Below, one piece after another: positions 49,312-58,763 of a stretch of 64,000 nucleotides of DNA. Under the pieces are notes generated by a model. That model did no database searches, was not told where the DNA came from, and saw only the letters and a program-made list of their open reading frames with translations. Position numbers and translations under genes: made by a program. This stretch comes from Flectonema sp. DT1601 (taxonomy: Eukaryota; Euglenozoa; Diplonemea; Diplonemida; Diplonemidae): the NCBI GenBank assembly GCA_964019425.1, contig OZ025802.1:124001-188000 (forward strand), given 5' to 3'. Every line of letters begins with the position of its first letter. Positions within the stretch are counted from its first letter, which is position 1.

Positions 49312-52014
49312 TTAAGCAACACGTTGTAAAACAGCTGATTGAGCCTTCAGGGCTGTAATAACACCCTTACGAGATTCTTGTTGTTTAAGGATATTAGATT
49401 TTATGGTATCGAAACGCTTTGACATCTTGTTGTGAGAAGTTTCTACTAGTAACTGAAGACTAACCAACATTTGCTGCACACTGTTGAGACCTGCAGTGCA
49501 GATTTCATCAGGAAGTTCTGCCTCTGAAGTTATATCAGGTGATTCTAACTTCCCTAAAAAGAATTTCTCAGATGTGATACACAACAGTTCAGGAAGGTTC
49601 TTTGAAGCCTTTTCCTTACCAAAAGTTGGTAAATTACAAGACAACAGTTGCTTCTCAGTGATCTCCATATCACAAACAGAAAGTACTAAACTACCATCAC
49701 GAGACGGGTCTAATTTAAAGATTACAGCCGATTGCCTTCCAGAAGCTGACAACACTACTGTGTTCCCCTCAGCCTCCAGGAACAGCTTTGCGTTCGGCTC
49801 CCATTCGTTTTCAGCAGCCGACAACGTGATGTTGAACAGAAGATGAACTTTGTTCGTAAGTCTCCAGAATCTAACAGACTTCGAGTTGTTAGAAACAGTG
49901 ACGAGTATATTACACAAAGAGTGGTAGAGTTCTGATCCCAGAAATGCAATCTTCTCAACAGGAGTGTTGTCAGGTTTGATAGTCAAAGCATCGTCAGGAG
50001 CAACTGACATTCCACTCGAACCGTGAAGGATCATAACAGATGTTGAGTCTGGATTACCAGCTATGGCTATTAGTCTTCTTCGTTCTGATGAACTTTCTTC
50101 TAAAGAAGTCGCAACGTCAACAGGAGTGCAGCCTCTACCAGCTGGTATTTGTGTTGCTATTGAGGAACTTTGTATCACAACAGTGTTGTTCGAACCTTCG
50201 AACTCTTCCGCTAATTGTAAAGTATTCAATATCCAAACAGATCCTGCATCTCCTATTGCTATCAGACTTTCTGAGTCAATCCATTCTGATTTTATAAAAC
50301 AATTATCTGCTGCGTTACTTGGTAGCTCTGCGAAGATAGATGTGCCACAATCAGCAGCACTCATATCAAAAACAGTAATACGACCCGCAGCATCACACAT
50401 CGCTAACAAGTTCGAATCCCAATCAGCGTACGATGGTTGCGGTGTAATGTCGAGAACTGGTGCTACTTTGCATCTCCCTGTGCTGACTAACTCTGATATC
50501 GACGTGTCTTCTCTTTTAATCGCCTTCAGACCTCTTCCTTCTTTTCTAACAAAGAATAACCACATTGGATTACCACCACATAATCTGTTACTAACTGTTG
50601 GGGTGCTAAACTCACCTCGTATTAAAGGAACAATATTGTGTAATTGAAACACTGCAGACTGCATGTGCTTTCGAGTCCTGTACGTAGCAGAAGACTCATC
50701 GGAGGGAGACGCAACTAAGAAATGATTGCAATCTAATACCGTAGGAATAGTTTCTGTAGTAGCTCTCCTTATAGGTGGTTGTGAAACGTGTTCAGGTACG
50801 TCTGACTGCTTTCCAATAAAGAATGTTTTCGATGTCATAAATAACATCTCACTCGGGCTTACTAAAGCTTTCTCAATACCAACTCTAATAGAACAACATG
50901 ACAATAGCACTTCATCAGATAACACTCTGTCGGTAACAGAAAGTACTAAACTACCATCACGAGACGGGTCTAATTTAAAGATGACAGCCGATTGCCTTCC
51001 AGAAGCTGACAACACTACTGTGTTCCCCTCAGCCTCCAGGAACAGCTTTGCGTTCGGCTCCCATTCGTTTTCAGCAGCCGACAACGTGATGTTAAACAGA
51101 AGATGAACTTTGTTCGTAAGTCTCCAGAATCTAACAGACTTCGAGTTGTTAGAAACAGTGACGAGTATATTACACAAAGAGTGGTAGAGTTCTGATCCCA
51201 GAAATGCAATCTTCTCAACAGGAGTGTTGTCAGGTTTGATAGTCAAAGCATCGTCAGGAGCAACTGACATTCCACTCGAACCGTGAAGGATCATAACAGA
51301 TGTTGAGTCTGGATTACCAGCTATGGCTATTAGTCTTCTTCGTTCTGATGAACTTTCTTCTAAAGAAGTCGCAACGTCAACAGGAGTGCAGCCTCTACCT
51401 GCTGGTATTTGTGTTGCTATTGAGGAACTTTGTATCACAACAGTGTTGTTCGAACCTTCGAACTCTTCCGCTAATTGTAAAGTATTCAATATCCAAACAG
51501 ATCCTGCATCTCCTATTGCTATCAGACTTTCTGGGTCAATCCATTCTGATTTTATAAAACAATTATCTGCTGAATTTCCCGGTAATGCTGCAAATCCTTT
51601 TACAGTTTTTTCAGTGGAATTTTCCCCATCAGCAGAACTCATATCAAAAACAGTAATACGACCCGCAGCATCGCACATCGCTAGTAAGTTCGAATCCCAA
51701 TCAGCGTACGATGGTTGCGGTGTAATGTCGAGAACTGGTGCTACTTTGCATCTCCCTGTGCTGACTAACTCTGATATCGACGTGTCTTCTCTTTTAATCG
51801 CCTTCAGACTTCTTCCTTCTTTTCTAACAAAGAATATCCACATTGGGCTACTGGCACATAATCTGTTTCCGATTGTTGGAATTATTAAGTCTCCTTGAAT
51901 GATTGGAACACAATCAAAAGATTCCTTTTCTGTCTGCGTCTTTTCGGCGGTTTGGTACTCACTGGTTCGAGGTCCATCTCTCGGGTCATATCTAGCTGTC
52001 AAGTTAGGAGACAT
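49312..52014 (-). CDS. EDC4-like paralogue with two tandem WD propellers
   Basis: A 900-residue protein that carries the EDC4-like propeller twice (about residues 1-410 and 430-830) and then a single coiled coil (VETSHNKMSKRFDTIKSN) similar to that of the neighbouring gene. It stops there, without the C-terminal helical domain. Both propellers are nearly identical in DNA to the neighbour's over hundreds of bases, yet their edges differ (for example EGSNNTVVIQ against KVNAASDAAFDKIQ). The N-terminus MSPNLTARYDPRDGP matches the neighbour's start. It could act as a partial scaffold or competitor in P-bodies; that is inference. An ATCATCCTTCAG acceptor-like site precedes the start. Confidence 0.8.
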   Translation of the reverse strand: MSPNLTARYDPRDGPRTSEYQTAEKTQTEKESFDCVPIIQGDLIIPTIGNRLCASSPMWIFFVRKEGRSLKAIKREDTSISELVSTGRCKVAPVLDITPQPSYADWDSNLLAMCDAAGRITVFDMSSADGENSTEKTVKGFAALPGNSADNCFIKSEWIDPESLIAIGDAGSVWILNTLQLAEEFEGSNNTVVIQSSSIATQIPAGRGCTPVDVATSLEESSSERRRLIAIAGNPDSTSVMILHGSSGMSVAPDDALTIKPDNTPVEKIAFLGSELYHSLCNILVTVSNNSKSVRFWRLTNKVHLLFNITLSAAENEWEPNAKLFLEAEGNTVVLSASGRQSAVIFKLDPSRDGSLVLSVTDRVLSDEVLLSCCSIRVGIEKALVSPSEMLFMTSKTFFIGKQSDVPEHVSQPPIRRATTETIPTVLDCNHFLVASPSDESSATYRTRKHMQSAVFQLHNIVPLIRGEFSTPTVSNRLCGGNPMWLFFVRKEGRGLKAIKREDTSISELVSTGRCKVAPVLDITPQPSYADWDSNLLAMCDAAGRITVFDMSAADCGTSIFAELPSNAADNCFIKSEWIDSESLIAIGDAGSVWILNTLQLAEEFEGSNNTVVIQSSSIATQIPAGRGCTPVDVATSLEESSSERRRLIAIAGNPDSTSVMILHGSSGMSVAPDDALTIKPDNTPVEKIAFLGSELYHSLCNILVTVSNNSKSVRFWRLTNKVHLLFNITLSAAENEWEPNAKLFLEAEGNTVVLSASGRQSAVIFKLDPSRDGSLVLSVCDMEITEKQLLSCNLPTFGKEKASKNLPELLCITSEKFFLGKLESPDITSEAELPDEICTAGLNSVQQMLVSLQLLVETSHNKMSKRFDTIKSNILKQQESRKGVITALKAQSAVLQRVA

Positions 52015-53486
52015 CTCTGTGTGTCCTGAAGGATGATATTTAATTTTGAGAAGAACTGATTACGTAACACTCACACAACCTCCCTCTTAGTCATCTTGCA
52101 GTGTACCTAAACAAAAGAGATGATAATTTGTGAGATGATATGTATCTCTGTAACAAAAATTCAAACAAACAAAAAAGCAATTTAACAAGAAAAAGAAAAA
52201 AACCAAATTGTCAAAACACAAAGCTGGAATAACCCAAATTGAAGCTGCGCCTCAACATAAAAAAAATAATGGAGTTTTGGGTGAAACGATTAAAAAGATG
52301 TGCCTGTATACATCTACTTTAGTAGAAAGCAGTAAAGCTTATCTGCAGTTTATAAATAGTACCATTTTTTTCCACTTTTTTTTTTTTTTTTTCCTTTAAT
52401 TTACATCTAATTGTTATAACAGAGGCTTCCTTTATAACAACTAAAAGATGCAACGAAAAAAAAGCAGCTCAGCCAGCTAGTAGTTTGGAATTTAGATAAA
52501 TGATATTTCCTTTTTAAACATAGAGTATTCAAAAAAAAAAAAAAAAAAAAAACACACACGAACGCACAAAGGTTTAACTTGACATTTGCGGCCCTCCCCC
52601 TCTCCCTCCAAGGTTGTTAATTTTAAAAATTATTATTATTAATTAATAGGAATACATTACTTGCTCATCATGCACCAAATATCTCACGGAGACTGATAGC
52701 GAATAAGTACAGCAGTGATGGAGAATATGCCGAACTTTTGAAAAAGAGTTTAAGAGTCCCTTGAAAAAAAAAACCCCGATTTGGTACAAGATTTTTTTGT
52801 TTTTTTTTTTCTCCCTTCAAAATTTATTTGGTTCCTCATTATAATTTTATTTATAATGAAATAATCTTGGATTTTAAATCCTTTCGAATGTGTTGGGGGA
52901 AAAAAAAAAAAAAAAAAAAAAAAAGAAAAAAACTACTCCTTATATATTAATCTCAGACAGTACTAGGGAAATAGAATAATAAATAAAACGGCTCTTAATC
53001 TGAATAGTTTCTTCTCCAACTTCGTCGGTGCAAAAAAAAAAAAAAAAAAAAAAAAAACATGCCAATGATCGAAGTGAGGTAACGTAAAGTATCATACATC
53101 CCCACTAAGTGATCCTGTTAGTATTCATGGTTATCCCAATCAACAATCAACAAAGTAAATGAATGCAAGAATTCGTAGGACAACAAACAAACAAACAATA
53201 GTTTGTTTTCGGTGCTAAAATTAAAAGCAATATTTGAATTTTTAGCTTTGAAGATGCTGTCACAAATAGAATTATTTGAAAAAAATTGCTTCAGCCAGAA
53301 AAAAGGGACGTAATTTAATTTTACGACTCATCGCAGTCCATTCCTGAATTACGATATTATAAAAAAAAATATATTTTTTTTTAATTTTTTTTTTTTGTTT
53401 TGTTTTGTTTTGTATCGGACTGCCCCATCACTGAAGAGAGATAACAACATCAACACAAACAGAGAATCAGGAGCAACAAATAACTT

Positions 53487-53522
<36 letters not shown>

Positions 53523-55483
53523 ATAAGGAATAGCAGTTAGAAATGAGAGGCTTTACTAAATAAAACTACTAACTAAATCCTCAGTCTTGTACTAAGAAAA
53601 ACTGTATGTTACCATGCTGCTAAGTGAGCAGCACCTCAAAATACAGCTTAAGCTGAATGAAGTAAATGGCTGTAAGATAAATTACAATCAAAGCAATTTG
53701 TTGTGATCAAAAAGTCGACTGGGAATTACTCTTTTTTATGTTTTTTTTTTTTTCTTCTTTTTTTTTTTTTTTCCTAACAAAAGCGTTGTTCAATTTGACT
53801 GCGAATGATGTTCTTTTTTTATTACTTATATCAGACGGATAAGTTATAAGACACAAAAATAAAAAAGTTTTTGAATAAAAAAAAAAATAAAATAAAAAAA
53901 GACGGAGAAAAAAATAATCTTTTTCAAAAGAAATTTACAAAAAGGAGAAAAAGAAAGGTAGACATGGATGGGGGAAACCCAAAAAGAAAAAAAAAAAAAA
54001 AAAAAAAAACTGAAATACAATCACTGATTTTAAAAAAGAAAAAAAAAAAGTAAACAAAGGCGAATTAAAATTTTCCGACTGTCTCGTAGTTACGATCGGC
54101 TTTCACTATAGTCTCTCCACACCAGCTTTTTCTTTTATTTTTTTTTTTCAAATTTAAAAAAATACTCAAAATAGTAGCCACTCATAATACCAACCTCATA
54201 ATACCAACGCCATGTGACTAGTGATGTAAATAATTACCCAAAAGCCATATACAGAAAACACTAAATGATCATATAAAAAATAAAATAAAAACACAATTGA
54301 TAGCGTGAATACCAAGAAATCTTTCGTTTGTTTTTTTTTTTTTTTTGAAGTGAAGAGGGGGGTCGTTACAGTCATCCAATTATTCTGTTTGAGTTTTAAA
54401 AAAAAGTCACAATTTTGAACTTATTCAAAACACAGTGGACTCGGGGTAACGGGAAAGAATCTTATATAAACGAAATGGGTAAAACCTTGCCGTCTAAAAA
54501 AAAAACTTTTGTGTACATTACATCAAAACAACAGTTTACAGCACTGCGTTTTTTAGTGAAAAAGTGTTATAAGTTGATATTAGGCTACCGGGTTTTTTTT
54601 TTTTTTTTTTTTTTTGAGTACTTTGAGTTGGCTTATTTTTGTGACTGGTCAGAAATGTGTGTGATGCCAACATTAATGCTTTACCACAAAAAAAAATTCA
54701 AAAATATTTTTTTAAAAAAAAAAAAAAGAGAGAGGAAACAAAACCCTTCTTCCTCAATTTAAAGTAGGATTTCATTTTTTTCATTTTTTTTTTTTTTTTT
54801 ACAAAGTTCACGATATGGTGAGTTTTTTTTTTTTTTTTTTTTTGACAGACTACTGACTGGGTTTTTTTCCCCCCCTCCTCCTTCAGAATCAAACCACACC
54901 TCCTCACACAAGGGGGATGCAGCAGTATTAAAACTGACAAGCAATAGGCAGGAGGATGATGAGGTCAACCAGCGATTGAATAGAAGAATACAAACCTTAC
55001 ACAAACATAGAATAGGGTCTTAACAAGTGTGAAGAGGGGAGGAATAGGAAAAAGAGAAGTGAATCGCCAGACAGTAAAATTTTTGATGATATTTTTTTTT
55101 TTTTTTTTTTTTTTTTAAAAACAAAGGAAAAAAAAAGAAAGGGAAAAAAAAAAAAACTTACCCAGAAATCAGAACAAATTCTCCAGAGCCTCAAAAACTT
55201 TTTTTGCTAAAAAGATACCAGTGTTATACACCAAGCTACAGTGGTACCATCAGTTACCTCATATTAACACGACACGCAGAGCCACCCCCGGGATAACCCA
55301 TAACAAGCCCTTCATTTAAATCGGCTAAGTTTCTAGAAAATATAATTAACTTGGAGGAAGAATATCCTCCACTTCTATTGATGATCACATTTCTCAAATG
55401 AAACTGTTTCCTTTAGTTAAGAGATTTCATTCATGGGATGCTGGTAAGGCATTATTGGTTGTCAATGCAGACAAATATGGAAA
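52015..55483. other. 3.5 kb gene-poor, homopolymer-rich stretch
   Basis: The longest gene-free stretch in the window. It has many A/T runs of 15-27 nt, one partial dispersed repeat with a long poly(A) (52991-53057), and a short plus-strand open frame near 55346-55486 that might be a retroelement scrap. ORFs at 53871-54053 and 54415-55194 are translations of homopolymers. No promoter, tRNA or rRNA is seen. Confidence 0.5.
52991..53057 (+). repeat. hairpin-bearing dispersed repeat, copy c (3' end)
   Basis: TTAATCTGAATAGTTTCTTC, then CCAACTTCGTCGG (a degraded hairpin) and a poly(A) of about 26. Only the 3' part of the family consensus is present. Confidence 0.75.
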
Positions 55484-55486
55484 TTA
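55346..55486 (+). pseudogene. possible decayed retroelement fragment
   Basis: A short plus-strand frame reads FHSWDAGKALLVVNADKYGN and then stops. It is faintly like the start of Ty3/gypsy RNase H (a D-x-x-K-P-L-V-L-x-T-D-A-S-x-Y-G type strand). With only about 45 codons and no start this is weak and could be chance. Confidence 0.15.
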
Positions 55487-55889
55487 GTCAACGCCTCTGT
55501 TGAGTTTTAGACTGCCTTCAAAGTCGATTGACGAGTCGGAATTTGCGAGGAGGTCGTCATCCTCGTGTTCATCTTCTTCCTCTTCAACTACTGCGATGCT
55601 TGGAGGTGGAATTGTCTCGTTTGTGGCACGTCTTGGAGATGGTTGGTATTCGTGAACTTCAGAAGATGAACACTCTTCGGTGTTATCTTCTGAATCTGAT
55701 TCGTCAGATTCTTCAACTTTTATCATGGGTTCTCCTATTGGTGATAGCTCATCTTCGTCTTCAAATGCATCAGCTGATTGATTTTAAAAATTAATACCAA
55801 TTCCGATAATAAAAACCAACTAAGAATAACTACATACGACCAACATCTTGATGGAAGTGTTCCTTCGGGAATTCCACCTTTGGCATCAT
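55484..55889 (-). CDS. small acidic protein of unknown function (two exons)
   Basis: Exons 55838-55889 and 55484-55773, joined across a 64-bp intron (GTATGT donor, CAATCAG acceptor), give 113 residues beginning MMPKVEFPKEHFHQDVG. The frame is open across the junction and continues into an Asp/Glu/Ser-rich body (DEDELSP, EEEEDEHEDDD), with a short basic patch (SPRRATNE). I recognise no family; highly acidic small proteins of this sort include histone or ribosome chaperones and transcription tails. A CTTACGCAG acceptor-like site lies 9 nt before the first ATG. Read without splicing it would look like an ordinary 80-codon ORF. Confidence 0.55.
55774..55837 (-). other. intron in the small acidic protein gene
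   Basis: 64 bp, GGTC|GTATGT to AATCAG|CTGATG, phase 1 on both sides. The same donor hexamer occurs in the EDC4-like gene. Confidence 0.6.
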
Positions 55890-56528
55890 GTGTGGTGACT
55901 GCGTAAGCGCATGTGGTGAGGTGACTTTGTTTGGCGAATTTCCCAACTGTTTTGTGTTTTTTTTTTTTTTTTTGATGCAAAAAGTGTTGCTGAAGACAAG
56001 CAGGCTAAAGCCAGTTAAACGAACAAAAAAGCCACTTCATCTCGAGTTCGAAATGAAGAAGGCGGAACTACAGAAACAGATGCGAACAGCAACAGTGATG
56101 TGGATGCCAAACTACAACTACAACAGGACGAGTTGTCATCTATCCAACTGAAGAAAGACTAATTGGCACAACACCTACTAGATGAGATCAATCGTAAACA
56201 ACATCAATAAAATCAGTTGCAGGAGTCAGAATCAAAAGAAGTTTCACGTCATATCGGCAGCAACTTAATCTCCAACAGCAGCAACATAATAAAGAGCTTA
56301 TAAAGAAACGAAGTAAAACATACCAACTTCGCCCGCGCAAATTCCACAGCACCCGGTGATGCAAGGCTTGCCTGCGTCTGTATGTTATTATTTTATTTTC
56401 CCTTTATTTCTCTTAATTATGGTTCACAAATTATAGATATGCGGCCTGACACAGAAGGCTTCCGAGCCCACGAGAGGTTCCGAGAGACCCTTCGCAGACC
56501 CTTCAACCTAAACCCATGAGCCACACCG
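55890..56528. other. intergenic with plus-strand coding remnant and dispersed repeat
   Basis: Contains the decayed plus-strand frame (55985-56330) and the second copy of the dispersed repeat (56432-56534). No intact gene is seen. Confidence 0.5.
55985..56330 (+). pseudogene. decayed plus-strand coding sequence, Q/E-rich
   Basis: A single plus-strand frame reads as coding-like, polar, helix-prone sequence (EDKQAKAS, NEEGGTTETDANSNSDVDA, LQQDELSSIQLKKD, NQLQESESKEVSRHIG) interrupted by at least four in-frame stops. This suggests an old pseudogene or mobile-element fragment. Outside the piggyBac element it is the best sign of former plus-strand coding here. Identity is unknown. Confidence 0.45.
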
Positions 56529-56534
56529 TTATCT
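56432..56534. repeat. dispersed repeat, copy 2 (first copy at 6277-6367)
   Basis: Shares AAGGCTTCCGAG, GGTTCCGAGAGA and CAACCTAAACCCATGA with the first copy, with an extra 13-15 bp insert. It reaches the stop codon of the pseudokinase gene. Confidence 0.65.
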
Positions 56535-57980
56535 ACGTCTATGTGTCCTCAGAGCCAACACTGTATAGTCATCAAGAATAATGCATACCGGTGTTACTTC
56601 ATGTTGACCGCCGCTGTCATTTCGGAAAACAAGAGGACGGCTTTCATCATCTTGCCAAGAAGCTTTACGACGACGAAAGGAGTTGGAAGCGTTCGATGAA
56701 TTCTCAAACGACAAGTGTCCCGAGCGAGCGAAATCAGGTGAAAGAGTTGCGCGTCGTATTTGAGGTTTTGGCTTCATATAAGATCCGATTTGTGAGACGT
56801 CAACTTCATCACTATAAGGATTAAAGTGAAATAGAACTCTTCTTGTAGGAACTAAATTCAAATAGTCAAGAGATGGAGAATGCTTTCTGATAAAGGGATG
56901 ATTCATCGCTTGAATTGCATTCGGTCTATTTCTGAAATCAATCTGCAACAAGTCCAACAAGAAATGCTTTGCCTCTTCACTGACGCCTTCAAACGCCGGG
57001 AGAGGGAATTGAACTGGATGGTCTACCAGTATCATATTATCGAGTAGTTCTACGTAGTCGATTCCATTGCTTTCAGTGAGATTTTCATTAGCGAACGGAT
57101 GTCTTCCTGATAATAAAATATAACAAACTATTCCTAATGACCAAATATCACATCTCTCATCATAATTAGCTCGGTATTCATGTGACATAACTATTTTCCA
57201 TATCTCAGGGGCTACAAAAAGTGGAGACTCAGGAATCTCTTGAAGAAGAATTGAGTCTTTCTTAAAACGAGTGCAGCAGGAAAACCCACAAAGTCTGATG
57301 AAGGGGTCCTCTTTATCGTCAGGGGACATTTCTTTATCTAATAAAATATGAGACGGTTTGATATCTAAATGTGCCCACCCACAGTCGTGAATCATTGAAA
57401 GAGTGTCAAGGACTTGACGAGCAATTGATGATACTTTATGTTCAGGGTATCGAGGTCCTACTTCTATAGGACCACCTTCCATGACTCGAAGGACAACAAG
57501 CGCCCAATCAGTTTCAGCGACCATCTCAACAACTTCAACGATGTTGTGATCGATGTCATGTGACTGTGCGAGGTATTGAAAAGCATCTAATTCTTTTGTG
57601 TGTTGTTTCGTGTCGACAGTTGAGGAAGCTGCTTTAGTTAATTTACAACAAAGTCGTCCTCCAGATGATGTGCTTGTGGGGGAAGTGTTTTCATCTTTAC
57701 CACTTTCTTTATCTTTCGCAGCAATGACGAACACCACAGAATTGTATCCCCTCCCTAATAATGCTCCGATACTATATCGGCTACAGAAAGACGGAAAATT
57801 AGCTTCCAACGCTTCTCGTAGCTGTTGCGTGCTGTCCTCACCAATCGGTAATTCCAAGTCTCCGGGAAGGACGACGTCACTAATCGGGCGAGGTCGTTCT
57901 CTTCCTTTCATGCCGCTTACAGTTTTCGGCATTTTATTTGACTTTGGAGGGGGTTTCGGCTGGCCATGGCAGCACCCCAT
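56529..57980 (-). CDS. protein pseudokinase with CASK-like changes and a possible acylated N-terminus
   Basis: A 483-residue protein. MGCCHG at the start offers Gly2 for myristoylation and two Cys for palmitoylation, so membrane attachment is likely. The kinase fold spans about 69-365 (YSIGALLGRGYNSVVF, K113, PLFVAPEIW, DIWSLGIVCYILLSGRHPF). The catalytic Asp is kept (AHLDIKP) but the Mg-binding Asn is His211 and the DFG motif is GFS (LCGFSCC), so normal Mg-dependent catalysis is not expected. CASK carries changes at the same two positions. The tail is Ser/Arg-rich. A TTTCTTTTTTTTTTTCCAG acceptor-like site lies about 33 nt before the ATG. Confidence 0.85.
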   Translation of the reverse strand: MGCCHGQPKPPPKSNKMPKTVSGMKGRERPRPISDVVLPGDLELPIGEDSTQQLREALEANFPSFCSRYSIGALLGRGYNSVVFVIAAKDKESGKDENTSPTSTSSGGRLCCKLTKAASSTVDTKQHTKELDAFQYLAQSHDIDHNIVEVVEMVAETDWALVVLRVMEGGPIEVGPRYPEHKVSSIARQVLDTLSMIHDCGWAHLDIKPSHILLDKEMSPDDKEDPFIRLCGFSCCTRFKKDSILLQEIPESPLFVAPEIWKIVMSHEYRANYDERCDIWSLGIVCYILLSGRHPFANENLTESNGIDYVELLDNMILVDHPVQFPLPAFEGVSEEAKHFLLDLLQIDFRNRPNAIQAMNHPFIRKHSPSLDYLNLVPTRRVLFHFNPYSDEVDVSQIGSYMKPKPQIRRATLSPDFARSGHLSFENSSNASNSFRRRKASWQDDESRPLVFRNDSGGQHEVTPVCIILDDYTVLALRTHRRR

Positions 57981-58013
57981 TCCTTCCCCAGACCACCGCC
58001 CACGGCACCGTCT

Positions 58014-58035
58014 CTGGAAAAAAAAAAAAGAAATT
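58014..58035 (-). promoter_or_regulatory. splice-acceptor-like tract upstream of the pseudokinase
   Basis: On the minus strand TTTCTTTTTTTTTTT is followed by CCAG, about 33 nt before the start codon. No matching donor is evident upstream within the spacer. Confidence 0.5.
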
Positions 58036-58367
58036 ATGAATAAATAACATTTATAGCAATGAGTTTTAGATAAAAATAACTTAACACATTTATGACCCGA
58101 ATTGGAATACTATTTTTTTTTCTTTTCTTTTTCCAAAACGACAACAATACAGCACACTTACCAAACTTTTTTTTTTTTTTTTTAATTAACATGAAAAAAG
58201 GGGATCCTTTGGGAGAAAATACTCGTATCACCCGACTCATTAATGTTGTCTTTTTTTTTTTTTTTTTTTTTTTTTTCTTCACCGTTGTTGAATTGTTTTA
58301 AAAATGCCGTAATCCAGTATACAATTCTAATCAGGTTACATTTAAGAAAAGAAGAGAAAAAAAAAAC

Positions 58368-58489
58368 CATTCAGATTAGCCTTGTATTTCGTTGAAACGC
58401 AGACAGTATCTTGTCGCACGAAGAAAATAAATCATGACCATAAGAAATAATTTTAATCTGAATAGTTACTTCTCCGACTATGTCGGTTC
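58368..58489 (+). repeat. hairpin-bearing dispersed repeat, copy b (most complete)
   Basis: 122 bp: starts CATTCAGATT, has GACCATAAGAAATAA, then AATCTGAATAG (inverted repeat of the start), then CCGACTATGTCGG, and is followed by a run of A. The RNA could form a panhandle plus a 3' hairpin ahead of the poly(A). This is the order expected of a small retroposed RNA, though no pol III boxes are evident. Confidence 0.75.
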
Positions 58490-58763
58490 AAAAAAAAGAA
58501 AGAAAAAAAACAAATAAATAACAATTGTTAGTTTCGCACAAACAAAAAACAAAAATTTTGTTAAATAATTATTAGCAAGTAGGTGAAGACGAAAGGGAAG
58601 CGAGAAAAAGAAAAGAAAAGAAAAAAAAAAAGACGAAAGATTGCGTCCACCAATAGAAGATTCTATTTTTTTTTTTTTTTTTTTCCCGAATATTTTTTGT
58701 CCGTGGATTAATCGTCGGCATGGGAAGAACGCCTGTCTCTGTGAGAGGATAGCTAACTGTCTT

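Larger units (their letters stand above)
57981..58763. other. intergenic with a full-length dispersed repeat
   Basis: Spacer between AIDA and the pseudokinase. It contains the most complete hairpin-bearing repeat (58368-58489) and several long A/T runs. No gene is seen. Confidence 0.55.

Noticed and set aside
28940-51700. tRNA B-box-like GTTCGAATCCC strings (for example near 28957, 48590, 50411, 51688)
   Set aside because: All lie inside conserved coding sequence and have no A box or cloverleaf around them.
53871-55194. Several Lys- or Phe-rich ORFs
   Set aside because: They translate poly(A)/poly(T) runs and have no other composition.
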